Both the position numbers and the translations under genes were made by a program. A DNA stretch of 7,809 bases from Blastococcus sp. (GTDB lineage: Bacteria; Actinomycetota; Actinomycetes; Mycobacteriales; Geodermatophilaceae). The notes beneath the pieces are model-generated. The model was not told where the DNA came from. It saw only the letters and a list, made by a program, of their open reading frames with translations, and did no database searches. Positions 1 to 6,817 of this stretch are shown here, piece by piece; positions within the stretch are counted from its first letter, which is position 1, and the number at the start of each line of letters is the position of its first letter. The stretch is taken from contig JAOPUS010000197.1 in assembly GCA_025963345.1 (NCBI GenBank), positions 1 to 7,809 on the forward strand. The letters are read 5' to 3'.

Positions 1-405
1 CCGGCGATGTCGGCGGAGATCAACGCCCGCCGCGAGGAAGGCGACCTCAAGGAGAACGGCGGGTACCACGCCGCGAAGGACGAGCAGGGCAAGCAGGAGG
101 CCCGCATCCGTCAGCTCACCGACCTCCTCCGCAAGGCAACGGTCGGCGAGCCCCCGACGAAGGTCACCAACGCCGCGACCGGCACCGTGATCACCGTCAA
201 GTTCGCCGGGGACGACGAGGCGGAGAAGTTCCTGCTGGGGTCGCGGGAGATCGCCGGCACCACGGGGTTGACCGTCTACTCCCCGGAGTCCGCCCTCGGC
301 GCGGCGATCATGGGCGCGAAGCCCGGCGCCCAGGTGACCTACCAGGCCCCCAACGGCCGCGACATCAGCGTCGAGGTCGTCGGCATCGAGCCGTTCGTTC
401 CCTGA
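1..405 (+). CDS. greA: Transcription elongation factor GreA (5'-truncated by window edge)
   Basis: GreA binds in the secondary channel of RNA polymerase and stimulates cleavage of backtracked transcripts. The reading frame is open from base 1, so the gene starts upstream. An ATG at 7 lies inside the coiled coil and is not the true start. By alignment with E. coli GreA about 26 N-terminal residues are missing. The coiled-coil tip motif REEGDLKEN is present, and its Asp and Glu correspond to E. coli D41 and E44, which assist Mg2+ in the polymerase active site. The second half is the FKBP-like domain, with the typical GSREIAG, a YSPESALG segment and a C-terminal APNG…VEVVGIEPF ending. The 'ENGGYHAAK' version of the tip (E. 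coli has ENAEYHAAR) is, from memory, usual for actinobacterial GreA. Ends with TGA at 403-405. Identification is secure; only the start is unseen. Confidence 0.95.
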   Translation, partial: PAMSAEINARREEGDLKENGGYHAAKDEQGKQEARIRQLTDLLRKATVGEPPTKVTNAATGTVITVKFAGDDEAEKFLLGSREIAGTTGLTVYSPESALGAAIMGAKPGAQVTYQAPNGRDISVEVVGIEPFVP

Positions 406-413
406 CCGCACCG

Positions 414-734
414 GTGAGCCGCTCCCGGCGGGCGGAGAACACCAGCTTCGCCTGCGTCCACTGCTCGGCACCCGTGCCGGCCAACACCGACGGGCACTAC
501 CGCAACCACTGCCCGCACTGTCTGTGGTCGCTGCACGTGGACGAACTGCCGGGTGACCGGGCGAGTGACTGCCAGGCCCCCATGGAGCCGATCGGCCTCG
601 TGGAGAAGTCGGGCAAGGGCTGGCAGGTGGTGCACCGCTGCACCGCCTGCGGCCACCGCCAGCCCAATCGTCTGGTCCGCGACGGCGAGAGCCCCGACGA
701 CCTCGACCTGGTGCTGCGGCTCCCCTGGCTGTGA
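414..734 (+). CDS. RNHCP domain zinc-ribbon protein, function unknown
   Basis: A 106-residue protein starting at GTG 414, 8 bp after the greA stop, with no convincing Shine-Dalgarno; translation probably depends on reinitiation after greA. It carries the diagnostic RNHCP motif at residues 30-34 (Y-R-N-H-C-P-H-C). The cysteines are arranged as metal-binding pairs: C14-x2-C17 with C33-x2-C36, then C53 and C76-x2-C79. This suggests two zinc knuckles or ribbons, the last inside RCTACGHRQPNR, which resembles ribosomal or transcription-factor zinc ribbons. Only the domain family is recognised; no biochemical function is known to me. The tight spacing behind greA suggests co-transcription and perhaps a role in transcription or translation, but that is inference from context. 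CTG/GTG codons upstream inside greA are possible alternative starts but unlikely. Confidence 0.85.
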   Translation: MSRSRRAENTSFACVHCSAPVPANTDGHYRNHCPHCLWSLHVDELPGDRASDCQAPMEPIGLVEKSGKGWQVVHRCTACGHRQPNRLVRDGESPDDLDLVLRLPWL

Positions 735-767
735 CGGCCCTGGGCCAGCTCTAGGGGGCGAACTCGC

Positions 768-832
768 GCTCCTGCAGTCCTGCAGAACCCCGGGAGCACG
801 AACAACGCCCCGGAAGCGGGCGCGGCCGGGCG
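768..832. terminator. Convergent intergenic hairpins, candidate bidirectional terminator
   Basis: The 99-bp gap between the RNHCP gene and the M3 peptidase gene holds no ORF of interest. Two stems are visible. The first pairs 768-774 with 791-797 (GCTCCTG/CGGGAGC, one G-T pair, 16-nt loop). The second pairs 806-813 with 826-832 (CGCCC+GG with CC+GGGCG, one bulged base, 12-nt loop) and lies directly beyond the peptidase stop codon. On the minus strand the second stem is followed by a short GTTGTTCG stretch, a weak U-tract. Location between convergent genes supports termination; the stems are modest for GC-rich DNA. Confidence 0.4.
770..785. repeat. Two tandem copies of TCCTGCAG
   Basis: TCCTGCAG at 770-777 is immediately repeated at 778-785, giving two CTGCAG palindromes 8 bp apart in the convergent intergenic region. 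It lies in the stem and loop of the first candidate terminator hairpin. Probably a small duplication with no function of its own. Confidence 0.6.
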
Positions 833-833
833 C

Positions 834-2939
834 TCAGCTGGGAGCGGCTCCCTCGCCACGGTCCAGTCCGGTGGAGGGCGACGTCGTCACCAATCCCCGG
901 CGGCGGAGCAGCGGGCCAGGGTCGGCGTCGCGTCCGCGGACTGCGCGGAAGGCTGCCAGCGGGTCGACCGAGCCGCCGACGGCGAGCAGCCGACGACGGA
1001 ACACGTCACCGTTCTCCCGGCGCAGACCTCCGTTCTCCTTGAACCACTCCACGGTGTCGGCGTCGAGGACCTCCGACCAGATGTAGGAGTAGTACCCGGC
1101 GGCGTATCCCCCGGCGAAGATGTGCTGGAAGTAGGTCGTCCGGTATCGCGGCGGGACGAGGTCGGAGGCGACTCCCGCGTCCGCCAGCGCCCGCTGCTCG
1201 AACGCGATCGGGTCACCGATCTCGGTCTCCGGGGCGATCCGGTGCCAGGCCTGGTCGAGGAGCGTCGCCGCGAGGTACTCGAGGGTGCCGAACCCCTCCC
1301 CCCACAACTGCGCGGCGTCGATCGCCTCGACAACGGCGGCCGGCAGCGGCTCACCGGTCTCGACGTGCCGGGCGTAGTTGCCCAGCACCTGCGGCCACAG
1401 CGCCCACATCTCGTTGACCTGGCTGGGGAACTCCACGAAGTCGCGCGGCACGCTGGTGCCGGAGAACCGCGGATAGGTGACCGCGGAGCTCAGCCCGTGC
1501 AGGGCGTGCCCGAACTCGTGGAACAGCGTGTTGACCTCGTCGAGGGTCAGCAGCGTCGGCTGGCCGGCTGCCGCCCGGGACACGTTGAGGTTGTTGACCA
1601 CCACCGGCTGGGTGTCGAGCAGGCGTGACTGGCGGACGAACGAGCTCATCCACGCCCCGCCGCGCTTGCCCTCCCGGGCGAGGAAGTCGCCGAGGTACAG
1701 GCCGACGGCAGCGCCGTCCGCGTCGCTGACCTCCCACACCCGCACGTCGGGGTGGTAGCCGTGCAGGTCGGGCCGCGCCGTGAAGCGGTAGCCGTAGAGC
1801 AGCTCGGCGGCGTGGAAGACGCCGTCCACCAGGACGCGGTCGAGCTCGAAGTACGGCCGCAGCGCCGTGGTGTCGACGGCGTACCGCTCGGCGCGAACCT
1901 GCTCGCTGTAGAACGCCCAGTCCCAGGCCGACAGCTCGACGCCGTCCCGGCCGGCGGCCTCGGCGAGCACCGCCGCCTCGGCCTCGGCGTTGGCCACCGA
2001 CGCGGGGACCATCGAGGCCAGCATCGTGTCGACGGCCACGGTGGTGCGCGCGGTGGAGTCGGCCAGGACCAGGTCGGCATGGGTGTCGAAGCCCAACAAC
2101 CGGGCCCGCTCGGCCCGGAGCCGGGCGATCCGCACCGCGACCGGCCGGTTGTCGTGCTCCCCGGACGACGCGCGCGCGACGGACGCCTCGAACACCCGGT
2201 GGCGCAGCTCCCGGTTGCGCAGCTTCGTCAGTACCGGCTGGCCGGTCGGCAGCAGCAGGGTGATCAGGTACCCCTCGACGCCGCGGTCGGCGGCAGCGGC
2301 GGCTGCCCCGGCGATCTCCTCGGCGTCCAGCCCGTCCAACTCGGCCGGGTCGGTGACCCGCACGGCGGCGGCCTCGGTGGCCAGCTGCAGGTTCTGCCCG
2401 AACGTGGTCGACAGCGTCGAGAGCTCCTGGTTGAGTTCGGTCAGCCGGGCGCGGCCGGCGTCGTCCAGCTGCGCCCCGGCGAGGACGAAGTCCAGGTGAT
2501 AGCGCTCGACCAGTCGCACCCCCTCGTCGTCGAGGCCGGCGTCGTGCCGGGCCGAGTGCACCGCGTCGATGCGGGCGAACAAGGCCGGGTCGAGACGGAG
2601 CGCGTCGGAGTGCGCTGCCTCCAGCGGGGCGATCTCCCGCTCGATCTCCCGCAGTCGCGGCGTGGACACCGACGACGCGAGATTGCCGAACACCGTCTCC
2701 GCCCGGGACAGCAGCCGACCCGACCGCTCGAGCGCGACGACCGTGTTGTCGAAGGTGGGCGGCTCGGCCGAGCCCACGATCGCAGCGACCTCGGCCCGCT
2801 GCTCGGCCATCCCGGCCAGCAGCGCCTCGCGGCAGTGCTCGGGGGTGATGTCACCGAAGGGCGGCAGGGCGAACGGCAGCGGCGAGGGACTCCGCAGCGG
2901 GTTGTCAGCGGACACGGGGGCAGGGCCTGCGGCGCTCAT
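834..2939 (-). CDS. M3 family zinc metallopeptidase, Dcp-type (peptidyl-dipeptidase / oligopeptidase)
   Basis: A 701-residue soluble peptidase, about the length of E. coli Dcp (around 680). The zinc site is complete: HEFGH at residues 474-478 (H474, H478, catalytic E475) and the third ligand E503 in DFVEFPSQVNE, exactly 25 residues after the second His as in Dcp. The segment SGTSVPRDFVEFPSQ matches the Dcp branch rather than OpdA (prlC). The C-terminal substrate-binding motif RYRTTYFQHIFAGGYAAGYYSY (about 598-619) supplies the conserved His and Tyr residues. No signal peptide is seen, so it is expected to be cytoplasmic, degrading short peptides; release of C-terminal dipeptides is the family activity, not proven here. 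ATG at 2937-2939 is preceded by AGGA with a 9-nt gap. It lies 76 bp downstream of the SRPBCC gene on the same strand. The last ~25 residues are Arg/Gly-rich and look non-conserved. Confidence 0.95.
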   Translation of the reverse strand: MSAAGPAPVSADNPLRSPSPLPFALPPFGDITPEHCREALLAGMAEQRAEVAAIVGSAEPPTFDNTVVALERSGRLLSRAETVFGNLASSVSTPRLREIEREIAPLEAAHSDALRLDPALFARIDAVHSARHDAGLDDEGVRLVERYHLDFVLAGAQLDDAGRARLTELNQELSTLSTTFGQNLQLATEAAAVRVTDPAELDGLDAEEIAGAAAAAADRGVEGYLITLLLPTGQPVLTKLRNRELRHRVFEASVARASSGEHDNRPVAVRIARLRAERARLLGFDTHADLVLADSTARTTVAVDTMLASMVPASVANAEAEAAVLAEAAGRDGVELSAWDWAFYSEQVRAERYAVDTTALRPYFELDRVLVDGVFHAAELLYGYRFTARPDLHGYHPDVRVWEVSDADGAAVGLYLGDFLAREGKRGGAWMSSFVRQSRLLDTQPVVVNNLNVSRAAAGQPTLLTLDEVNTLFHEFGHALHGLSSAVTYPRFSGTSVPRDFVEFPSQVNEMWALWPQVLGNYARHVETGEPLPAAVVEAIDAAQLWGEGFGTLEYLAATLLDQAWHRIAPETEIGDPIAFEQRALADAGVASDLVPPRYRTTYFQHIFAGGYAAGYYSYIWSEVLDADTVEWFKENGGLRRENGDVFRRRLLAVGGSVDPLAAFRAVRGRDADPGPLLRRRGLVTTSPSTGLDRGEGAAPS

Positions 2940-2972
2940 CGACGCCCATCCTGCACCTCGCGCGGAGGCCGC

Positions 2973-2984
2973 TCGCGCGCGCGA
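2973..2984. repeat. Alternating (CG)5 tract inside a 12-bp palindrome
   Basis: TCGCGCGCGCGA is a perfect palindrome containing five CG dinucleotides in a row, in the 76-bp gap between the SRPBCC and M3 peptidase genes. Alternating CG can adopt Z-form under supercoiling, but in DNA this GC-rich such a run may have no function. Confidence 0.5.
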
Positions 2985-2989
2985 CGCGC

Positions 2990-3019
2990 CTGACCGGACG
3001 ACACGTGCCTGCCGGTCAG
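2990..3019 (-). terminator. Hairpin overlapping the SRPBCC stop codon
   Basis: CTGACCGG (2990-2997) and CCGGTCAG (3012-3019) form a perfect 8-bp inverted repeat with a 14-nt spacer. The right arm includes the SRPBCC TGA stop (3016-3018 on the minus strand). There is no U-tract after it, so it would be an intrinsic-like, U-less terminator or attenuating structure before the peptidase gene. Confidence 0.4.
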
Positions 3020-3507
3020 TCCGTCCCGGCTGCCGCCTGGAGCCGGCGCTCCAGGTTCCGCCCGGCTCGCGCGACGATCGCGCCCGCGACGGCCCCGACC
3101 ACGAACTTCATCGGGCCCGCTCCGTCCAGGGCCACGGTCCAGGTGAGGACGCTGCCCCCGTCCTTCGGCGTGATGCGGTAGTCCTCGGCCATGGCCCGGA
3201 CGCCCGGCATGGTGGCGCGGGAGACGCGGAACGCCCACCGGGTCGGCTCTTCCCAGGCGATCACCGTCTCCACGAGGGGCGTCCCGCCGAGTCGCATCTC
3301 GCGCTCGGAGCCGACACCGTGGGGAGAGGGCGTCAGGTACCGCCCGTTCTTCGAGAAACCCGGGAACCACAGACCCCATCCCGCGGGGTCACGGGCGAGC
3401 GCGTCGAACACCTTCTCGGGCGGTGCAGCGATCTGCACCTCCCGGACGGTGCGGTGCGGCGCCGAGGCGAAGAAGCTGAGGTCGACCGGTGCAAGATCAC
3501 TCGCCAT
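3016..3507 (-). CDS. SRPBCC family protein (polyketide cyclase/START-like fold)
   Basis: A 163-residue protein with the helix-grip SRPBCC signature. After a short N-terminus comes the first strand, REVQIAAPPEKVFDALA (about residues 21-37), then WGLWFPGF, a GVGSEREMRLGG strand pair, ETVIAWEEPTRWAFRV, MAEDYRITPKDGGSVLTWTVAL, and a long C-terminal helix (about 130-158) ending NLERRLQ. These proteins bind a hydrophobic ligand in a cavity; the ligand and activity here cannot be read from sequence. Possible roles include lipid or polyketide binding, or stress functions like the CoxG/AHSA1 relatives. The GPMKFVVGAVAGAIVARAG stretch is hydrophobic but looks like the amphipathic lid helix rather than a membrane anchor. 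ATG 3505-3507 is chosen because a -10-like TAGGGT lies 6 nt upstream, consistent with a leaderless transcript. It sits 106 bp downstream of the ABC permease gene and 76 bp upstream of the peptidase gene, on the same strand. Confidence 0.88.
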   Translation of the reverse strand: MASDLAPVDLSFFASAPHRTVREVQIAAPPEKVFDALARDPAGWGLWFPGFSKNGRYLTPSPHGVGSEREMRLGGTPLVETVIAWEEPTRWAFRVSRATMPGVRAMAEDYRITPKDGGSVLTWTVALDGAGPMKFVVGAVAGAIVARAGRNLERRLQAAAGTD

Positions 3508-3513
3508 GGCCGG

Positions 3514-3530
3514 ACCCTACGGGTACCCGT
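3514..3530 (-). promoter_or_regulatory. Candidate leaderless promoter with palindromic operator for the SRPBCC gene
   Basis: On the minus strand TAGGGT (3519-3514) fits the actinobacterial -10 consensus TANNNT and ends 6 nt before the ATG at 3507, so transcription would start at or next to the A of the start codon. The perfect 12-bp palindrome ACGGGTACCCGT (3519-3530) overlaps the first base of this hexamer and fills the -10 to -35 spacer, a typical repressor position. No good -35 is seen. The rest of the 106-bp gap (3508-3613) also contains TCACC-TGCGG-GGTGA (3541-3555) and the palindrome GCGGCCGGCCGC (3593-3604). Confidence 0.4.
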
Positions 3531-3613
3531 TGCGGCGCCCTCACCTGCGGGGTGACACGTGGAGAGCGACACGGGCCGCCGACCGCAGACCCGCGGCCGG
3601 CCGCCACGAGCGG

Positions 3614-4411
3614 TCAGCGGCTGGCAGTGCTCCGGTAGGTGCGCACCGACAGCGGCACGAAGACCGCCAGGATCGCCACGCCCCACAGCGCGGAGTAGAG
3701 CACCGGGTGCTGCAGCGACCACACGTCCGGAGCGCCGAAGGAGTTGCCGAACAGGTCGCGGGCGGCCTGTACGACCGAGGACACCGGGTTCCACTCCGCG
3801 AAGTGCCGCAGCACCGAGGGGAAGGTCTCCAGCGGCACGAACGTGTTGGCGACGAAGGTGATCGGGAAGATCACGATGAAGCTGGCGTTGTTGACCACCT
3901 CGGGCGTGCGGACGATCAGTCCGACCAGCGCCATCAGCCACGAGACGGCATAGGCGAAGCCCAGCAGGACCAGGAACCCGAGCGCCGCCTCCCCGACCGA
4001 GGTGTGGATGCGCCACCCCACGGCCAGCCCGGTCAGGGCCATGACCGCGATGGACAGCGCGTTGAGCGCGAGGTCGGCGACGGTCCGCCCGACCAGCACC
4101 GCCGAGTGCGCCATCGGCAACGAGCGGAACCGGTCGATCAGGCCCTTCTGCAGGTCGTCGGCCAGGCTGGCTCCGGTGATCGTGCTCCCGAAGACGACGG
4201 TCTGGGCGAAGATGCCGGGCAGGAGGAACTCCGCGTAGGTCACGTCGCCCGGCACGTTGATGGCGCCGCCGAAGACGTAGCGGAAAAGCAGCACGAACAT
4301 GATCGGCGAGAGGGTCGCGAAGACGATCAGGTCCGGGACCCGCTTCACCTTGATCATGTTCCGGCGGGTGATCGTCAGGCCGTCGGAAACGGCCATGGCC
4401 AGAGAACTCAT
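3614..4411 (-). CDS. DrrB-type ABC-2 exporter permease
   Basis: A 265-residue membrane protein, the permease half of a DrrAB-like exporter. Hydrophobic segments at roughly 28-47, 62-81, 110-132, 142-167, 174-192 and 237-256 give the six-helix ABC-2 topology. Family marks include FRYVFGGAI after TM1, the cytoplasmic DDLQKGLIDRFRSLPM loop (about 85-100) that contacts the ATPase, RTPEVVNNASFIVIFPITFVANTFVP (168-193) and the WNPVSSVVQAARDLFGN segment (207-223). ATG 4411-4409 overlaps the ATPase stop codon in an ATGA arrangement, and GGGGAG lies 6 nt upstream, so the start is firm and translation is coupled. Relatives export daunorubicin and other hydrophobic compounds; the cargo here is unknown. 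Without a functional ATPase partner it would be inactive. Confidence 0.92.
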   Translation of the reverse strand: MSSLAMAVSDGLTITRRNMIKVKRVPDLIVFATLSPIMFVLLFRYVFGGAINVPGDVTYAEFLLPGIFAQTVVFGSTITGASLADDLQKGLIDRFRSLPMAHSAVLVGRTVADLALNALSIAVMALTGLAVGWRIHTSVGEAALGFLVLLGFAYAVSWLMALVGLIVRTPEVVNNASFIVIFPITFVANTFVPLETFPSVLRHFAEWNPVSSVVQAARDLFGNSFGAPDVWSLQHPVLYSALWGVAILAVFVPLSVRTYRSTASR

Positions 4412-5422
4412 CGCGCACTCCCCACGGTTGCCGCCGGCGTGTGCCCGGCGTCCTGTCGCTCTGCGTCGGACTCCTTGCCGTTCTCGGCCGCGTGGCCGGT
4501 GAGGGTGAGGAACACGTCGTCGAGGTCGGGGCGGCGGAGCCCGACGTCGAGCACCTCCACGCCGCTGCCCTCCAACCGGCGCAGCGCCTCGGCCAGAACC
4601 TCCGTACCGCCTCGCACCGGCAGGCTGAGCCGACGGCTCTGCTCGTCGGCCCGCGGCTCGTCGATGGCCAGCTCGCGCAGCCGGTCCGCCGCCTCGGCGA
4701 CGTCGACCGGCCGGCCGAAGGTGAACTCCAGTCGCTGACCCCCGACCTGGGCCTTGAGCTCGTCGCTGGTGCCGCGGGCGATCACCCGGCCGTGGTCGAT
4801 GACCACCATCCGGTCGGCGAGGCGGTCGGCCTCCTCCAGGTACTGGGTGGTCAGCAGGATCGTCGTCCCGCCGTCGGCGAGATCGGCGATGAACTCCCAC
4901 AATGGACAGCCGGCTGCGGGGATCGAGGCCGGTCGTCGGCTCGTCGAGGAACAGCACCCGGGGGCGGGCGATGAGCGAGGCGGCGATGTCGAGCCGGCGG
5001 CGCATGCCGCCGGAGTAGGTCTTGGCCGGGCGGTGGGCCGCGTCGGAGAGGTCGAAGCGCGCCAGCAGGTCGTCCGCCCGCGATCGCGCGTCCCGCTTGG
5101 GCAGGTGGTAGAGCCGGCCGACCATCTCGAGGTTCTCGAAACCGGTGAGGTACTCGTCGACGGCGGCGTACTGACCGGTGAGGCCGATCGAGGCACGGAC
5201 GTCGTCCGCGTCGCGCACCACGTCGAGGCCCACCACTTCCGCCCGACCCGCATCGGCGCGCAGCAGGGTCGTGAGGATCCGCACCACCGTGGTCTTCCCC
5301 GCGCCGTTGGGGCCGAGCAGCCCGAGCACCGAGCCCTCCGGGACGGTCAGGTCCACTCCGTCGAGGGCAGTGGTGGCGCCGAAGCGCTTCACCAGCCCCT
5401 CGACGACGATCGCATCGGTCAT
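4408..5422 (-). pseudogene. DrrA-type ABC exporter ATPase, interrupted by a one-base frameshift
   Basis: The protein would be about 337 residues if the frame were restored. The N-terminal part (5422 to 4904, 173 residues) has Walker A GPNGAGKTT at 37-45, Q-loop Q84, signature YSGGMRRRLDIA from 136, Walker B VLFLDEP at 156-162 and D-loop GLDPRSR. The reading frame then breaks near 4900-4903. The rest continues in another frame from about 4902 to 4411: LWEFIADLADGGTT, LLTTQYLEEADRLADR (the H-loop, where DrrA proteins carry Gln), VIDHGRVIARGT, and the DrrA C-terminus LRRPDLDDVFLTLTGH. One extra base, in minus-strand ATTG after codon 173 (TCC), explains the break; a single deletion there restores …RSRLS(L/M)WEF…. 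Start ATG 5420-5422 is favoured over ATG 5542, whose 40-residue extension is unlike the family. The stop overlaps the permease ATG. Either a genuine pseudogene or a sequencing/assembly error. Confidence 0.85.
4418..4423 (-). promoter_or_regulatory. Shine-Dalgarno of the ABC permease gene
   Basis: Minus-strand GGGGAG ends 6 nt before the permease ATG (4411). It fixes the permease start at the ATGA overlap with the ATPase stop and shows that the permease can be initiated on its own even though the ATPase frame is broken. Confidence 0.65.
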
Positions 5423-5429
5423 GACGGGC

Positions 5430-5457
5430 ACGCTAGGCCGTACCGGTGACAGTTCCC
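5430..5457 (-). promoter_or_regulatory. Candidate leaderless promoter of the ABC exporter genes
   Basis: Minus-strand TAGCGT (5435-5430) matches TANNNT and ends 7 nt before the ATPase ATG at 5422, which has no Shine-Dalgarno. GGGAAC (5457-5452) lies 16 bp further upstream and could be a -35, resembling those of ECF-type sigma factors. The 140-bp gap between ilvA and the ATPase gene (5423-5562) otherwise contains only short inverted repeats and no gene. Confidence 0.35.
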
Positions 5458-5521
5458 GACCGCTTTTCGCAGCCGGCGAACGGAATGTCGTCGTGTTCTC
5501 GGGTCCATGGCAGTCGAGACG

Positions 5522-5559
5522 TCCGGGCACTCCGGAACTCATCGGTCACCACGGGTGAC
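5522..5559 (-). terminator. Two small hairpins downstream of ilvA, weak candidate terminator
   Basis: Just beyond the ilvA stop, GTCACC (5545-5550) pairs with GGTGAC (5554-5559) around a 3-nt loop, and TCCGG (5522-5526) pairs with CCGGA (5532-5536) around a 5-nt loop. No U-tract follows. Position between ilvA and the exporter genes suggests termination or an operator of the exporter; stems are short. Confidence 0.28.
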
Positions 5560-5562
5560 GAC

Positions 5563-6789
5563 TCAGTCGGACGTGACCGCGAACCCCGCCCGGGTCAGGG
5601 CCGAGATGACCTCGTCGGCATGGTCGGGGCCCCGCGTCTCCAGGACGACGAAGACCTCCACCTCGCCGACGTGCAGCCGGGTCGCCGTCCGCTCGTGCTC
5701 GACCTCCAGCACGTTGGCACCGACCGCCGCGAGCACGGCCAGGACCGCGGCGAGGGAGCCCGGCCGGTCCGGCACCCGGACCCGCAGTGAGAGATAGCGG
5801 CCAGCGGCGGCCATGCCGTGCTGGACCACCTTGAGCAGCAGCACCGGGTCGATGTTGCCGCCGGAGACGATCGCGACGACGGGGGCCGGGAAGGCGGACG
5901 GGTCGGCGAGGACGGCGGCGACCGCGGCCACCCCGGCCGGCTCGACGACCAGCTTGGACCGCTCCAGGCAGAACAGCAGCGCCCGGGACAGATCCTCCTC
6001 GGTGACCGTGCGAACCTCGTCGACCAGGTCGCTGACATGGGCCAGGGTGAGGTCACCCGGGGCGGCCACCGCGATCCCGTCGGCCATCGTCGCCATGGCC
6101 GGCAGGGCCACCGGGCGCCCGGCGGCCAGCGAGCCGGGGAACGCCGCGGCCCCCTCGGCCTGGACGGCGACCACCCGCACGTCCGCTCGGCGGGCCTTCA
6201 CCGCGGCGGCCACCCCCGAGACCAGGCCCCCTCCCCCGGCGCAGACCACCACCGTCGCGACGTCCGGGCACTGGTCCAGGACCTCCAGGCCCACCGTCCC
6301 CTGGCCGGCGATCACGTCGGGGTGGTCGAAGGGATGGATGAACACCGAGCCGGTCTGCTCGGCGTACTCGGCGGCGGCCAGGAGCGGCTCGGCCAGCGAC
6401 TGCCCGAGCAGCCGGATCTCGGCGCCGTACGCGCGGGTGGCGGCGACCTTGGGCAGCGGGGCCGTCTCCGGCATGAACACCGTGGCCTTGGCGCCCAGCA
6501 ACCGGGCGGCGAGGGCCACCCCCTGGGCGTGGTTGCCGGCGCTGGCGGCGACCACGCCCCGGGCCCGTTCGGCGTCGGTGAGCCGCGAGATGCGCGTGTA
6601 GGCGCCGCGGATCTTGAACGACCCGGTGCGCTGCAGGTTCTCGCACTTGAGCCACACCGGGCCCCCGACGAGGTCGGCGAGACCACGGGAATGCCACAGC
6701 GGGGTGTGCCGGACGACGTCCGCGAGCAGTGCAGCCGCTGCCTCGACATCGGCGCCGCTGACCAGGGAGAGCTCGCCGGGACCGGTCAC
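5563..6789 (-). CDS. ilvA: Threonine ammonia-lyase (threonine dehydratase), PLP-dependent, with C-terminal ACT domain
   Basis: A 408-residue enzyme that deaminates L-threonine to 2-oxobutanoate and ammonia, the entry to isoleucine synthesis or threonine breakdown. The fold-type II PLP domain shows the Schiff-base lysine K59 in ENLQRTGSFKIRGA, ASAGNHAQG (82-90, substrate-loop Asn86), PETAPLPKVAATRAYGA, HPFDHPDVIAGQGT (152-165), the phosphate-binding CAGGGGLVSG (183-192) and VSGGNID near the end of the catalytic domain. Residues about 330-408 form one ACT-like domain (GRYLSLRVRVPDRPGSLAAVL…NVLEVEHER), the arrangement of the ~400-residue class rather than the longer E. coli IlvA with its large regulatory region. 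Start GTG 6787-6789 is chosen because GAGGA lies 7 nt upstream and the conserved core begins soon after. Serine may also be used; allosteric control cannot be read from sequence. It diverges from the ChlI-like gene. Confidence 0.93.
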   Translation of the reverse strand: MTGPGELSLVSGADVEAAAALLADVVRHTPLWHSRGLADLVGGPVWLKCENLQRTGSFKIRGAYTRISRLTDAERARGVVAASAGNHAQGVALAARLLGAKATVFMPETAPLPKVAATRAYGAEIRLLGQSLAEPLLAAAEYAEQTGSVFIHPFDHPDVIAGQGTVGLEVLDQCPDVATVVVCAGGGGLVSGVAAAVKARRADVRVVAVQAEGAAAFPGSLAAGRPVALPAMATMADGIAVAAPGDLTLAHVSDLVDEVRTVTEEDLSRALLFCLERSKLVVEPAGVAAVAAVLADPSAFPAPVVAIVSGGNIDPVLLLKVVQHGMAAAGRYLSLRVRVPDRPGSLAAVLAVLAAVGANVLEVEHERTATRLHVGEVEVFVVLETRGPDHADEVISALTRAGFAVTSD

Positions 6790-6796
6790 GGCGCGA

Positions 6797-6801
6797 TCCT
6801 C
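6797..6801 (-). promoter_or_regulatory. Shine-Dalgarno of ilvA
   Basis: Minus-strand GAGGA, 7 nt before GTG 6789, sets the start of ilvA. A longer reading frame continues upstream to 7374 without a stop, but it runs antisense to the ChlI-like gene and is not coding. Confidence 0.65.
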
Positions 6802-6817
6802 GCAGGCCGGTACGCCG

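Noticed and set aside
34..75. Gly-Gly in the GreA coiled-coil tip (ENGGYHAAK) as a novel variant
   Set aside because: Actinobacterial GreA proteins commonly carry this form as far as I recall, and the catalytic Asp and Glu are intact.
1752..2993. 413-codon plus-strand open frame antisense to the M3 peptidase gene
   Set aside because: Its translation is Gly/Arg/Val/Gln-rich with no recognisable domain, and it lies wholly opposite a peptidase with an intact active site. It is a shadow caused by high GC.
3191..4738. 515-codon plus-strand open frame opposite the exporter and SRPBCC genes
   Set aside because: Low-complexity Arg/Asp/Gly-rich translation opposite well-conserved minus-strand genes; no domain is visible.
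4895..4910. Programmed frameshifting in the ABC ATPase gene
   Set aside because: No slippery heptamer, rare-codon pause or stop codon typical of programmed +1 or -1 sites is visible, and DrrA genes are not known to me to use it. An extra base is simpler.
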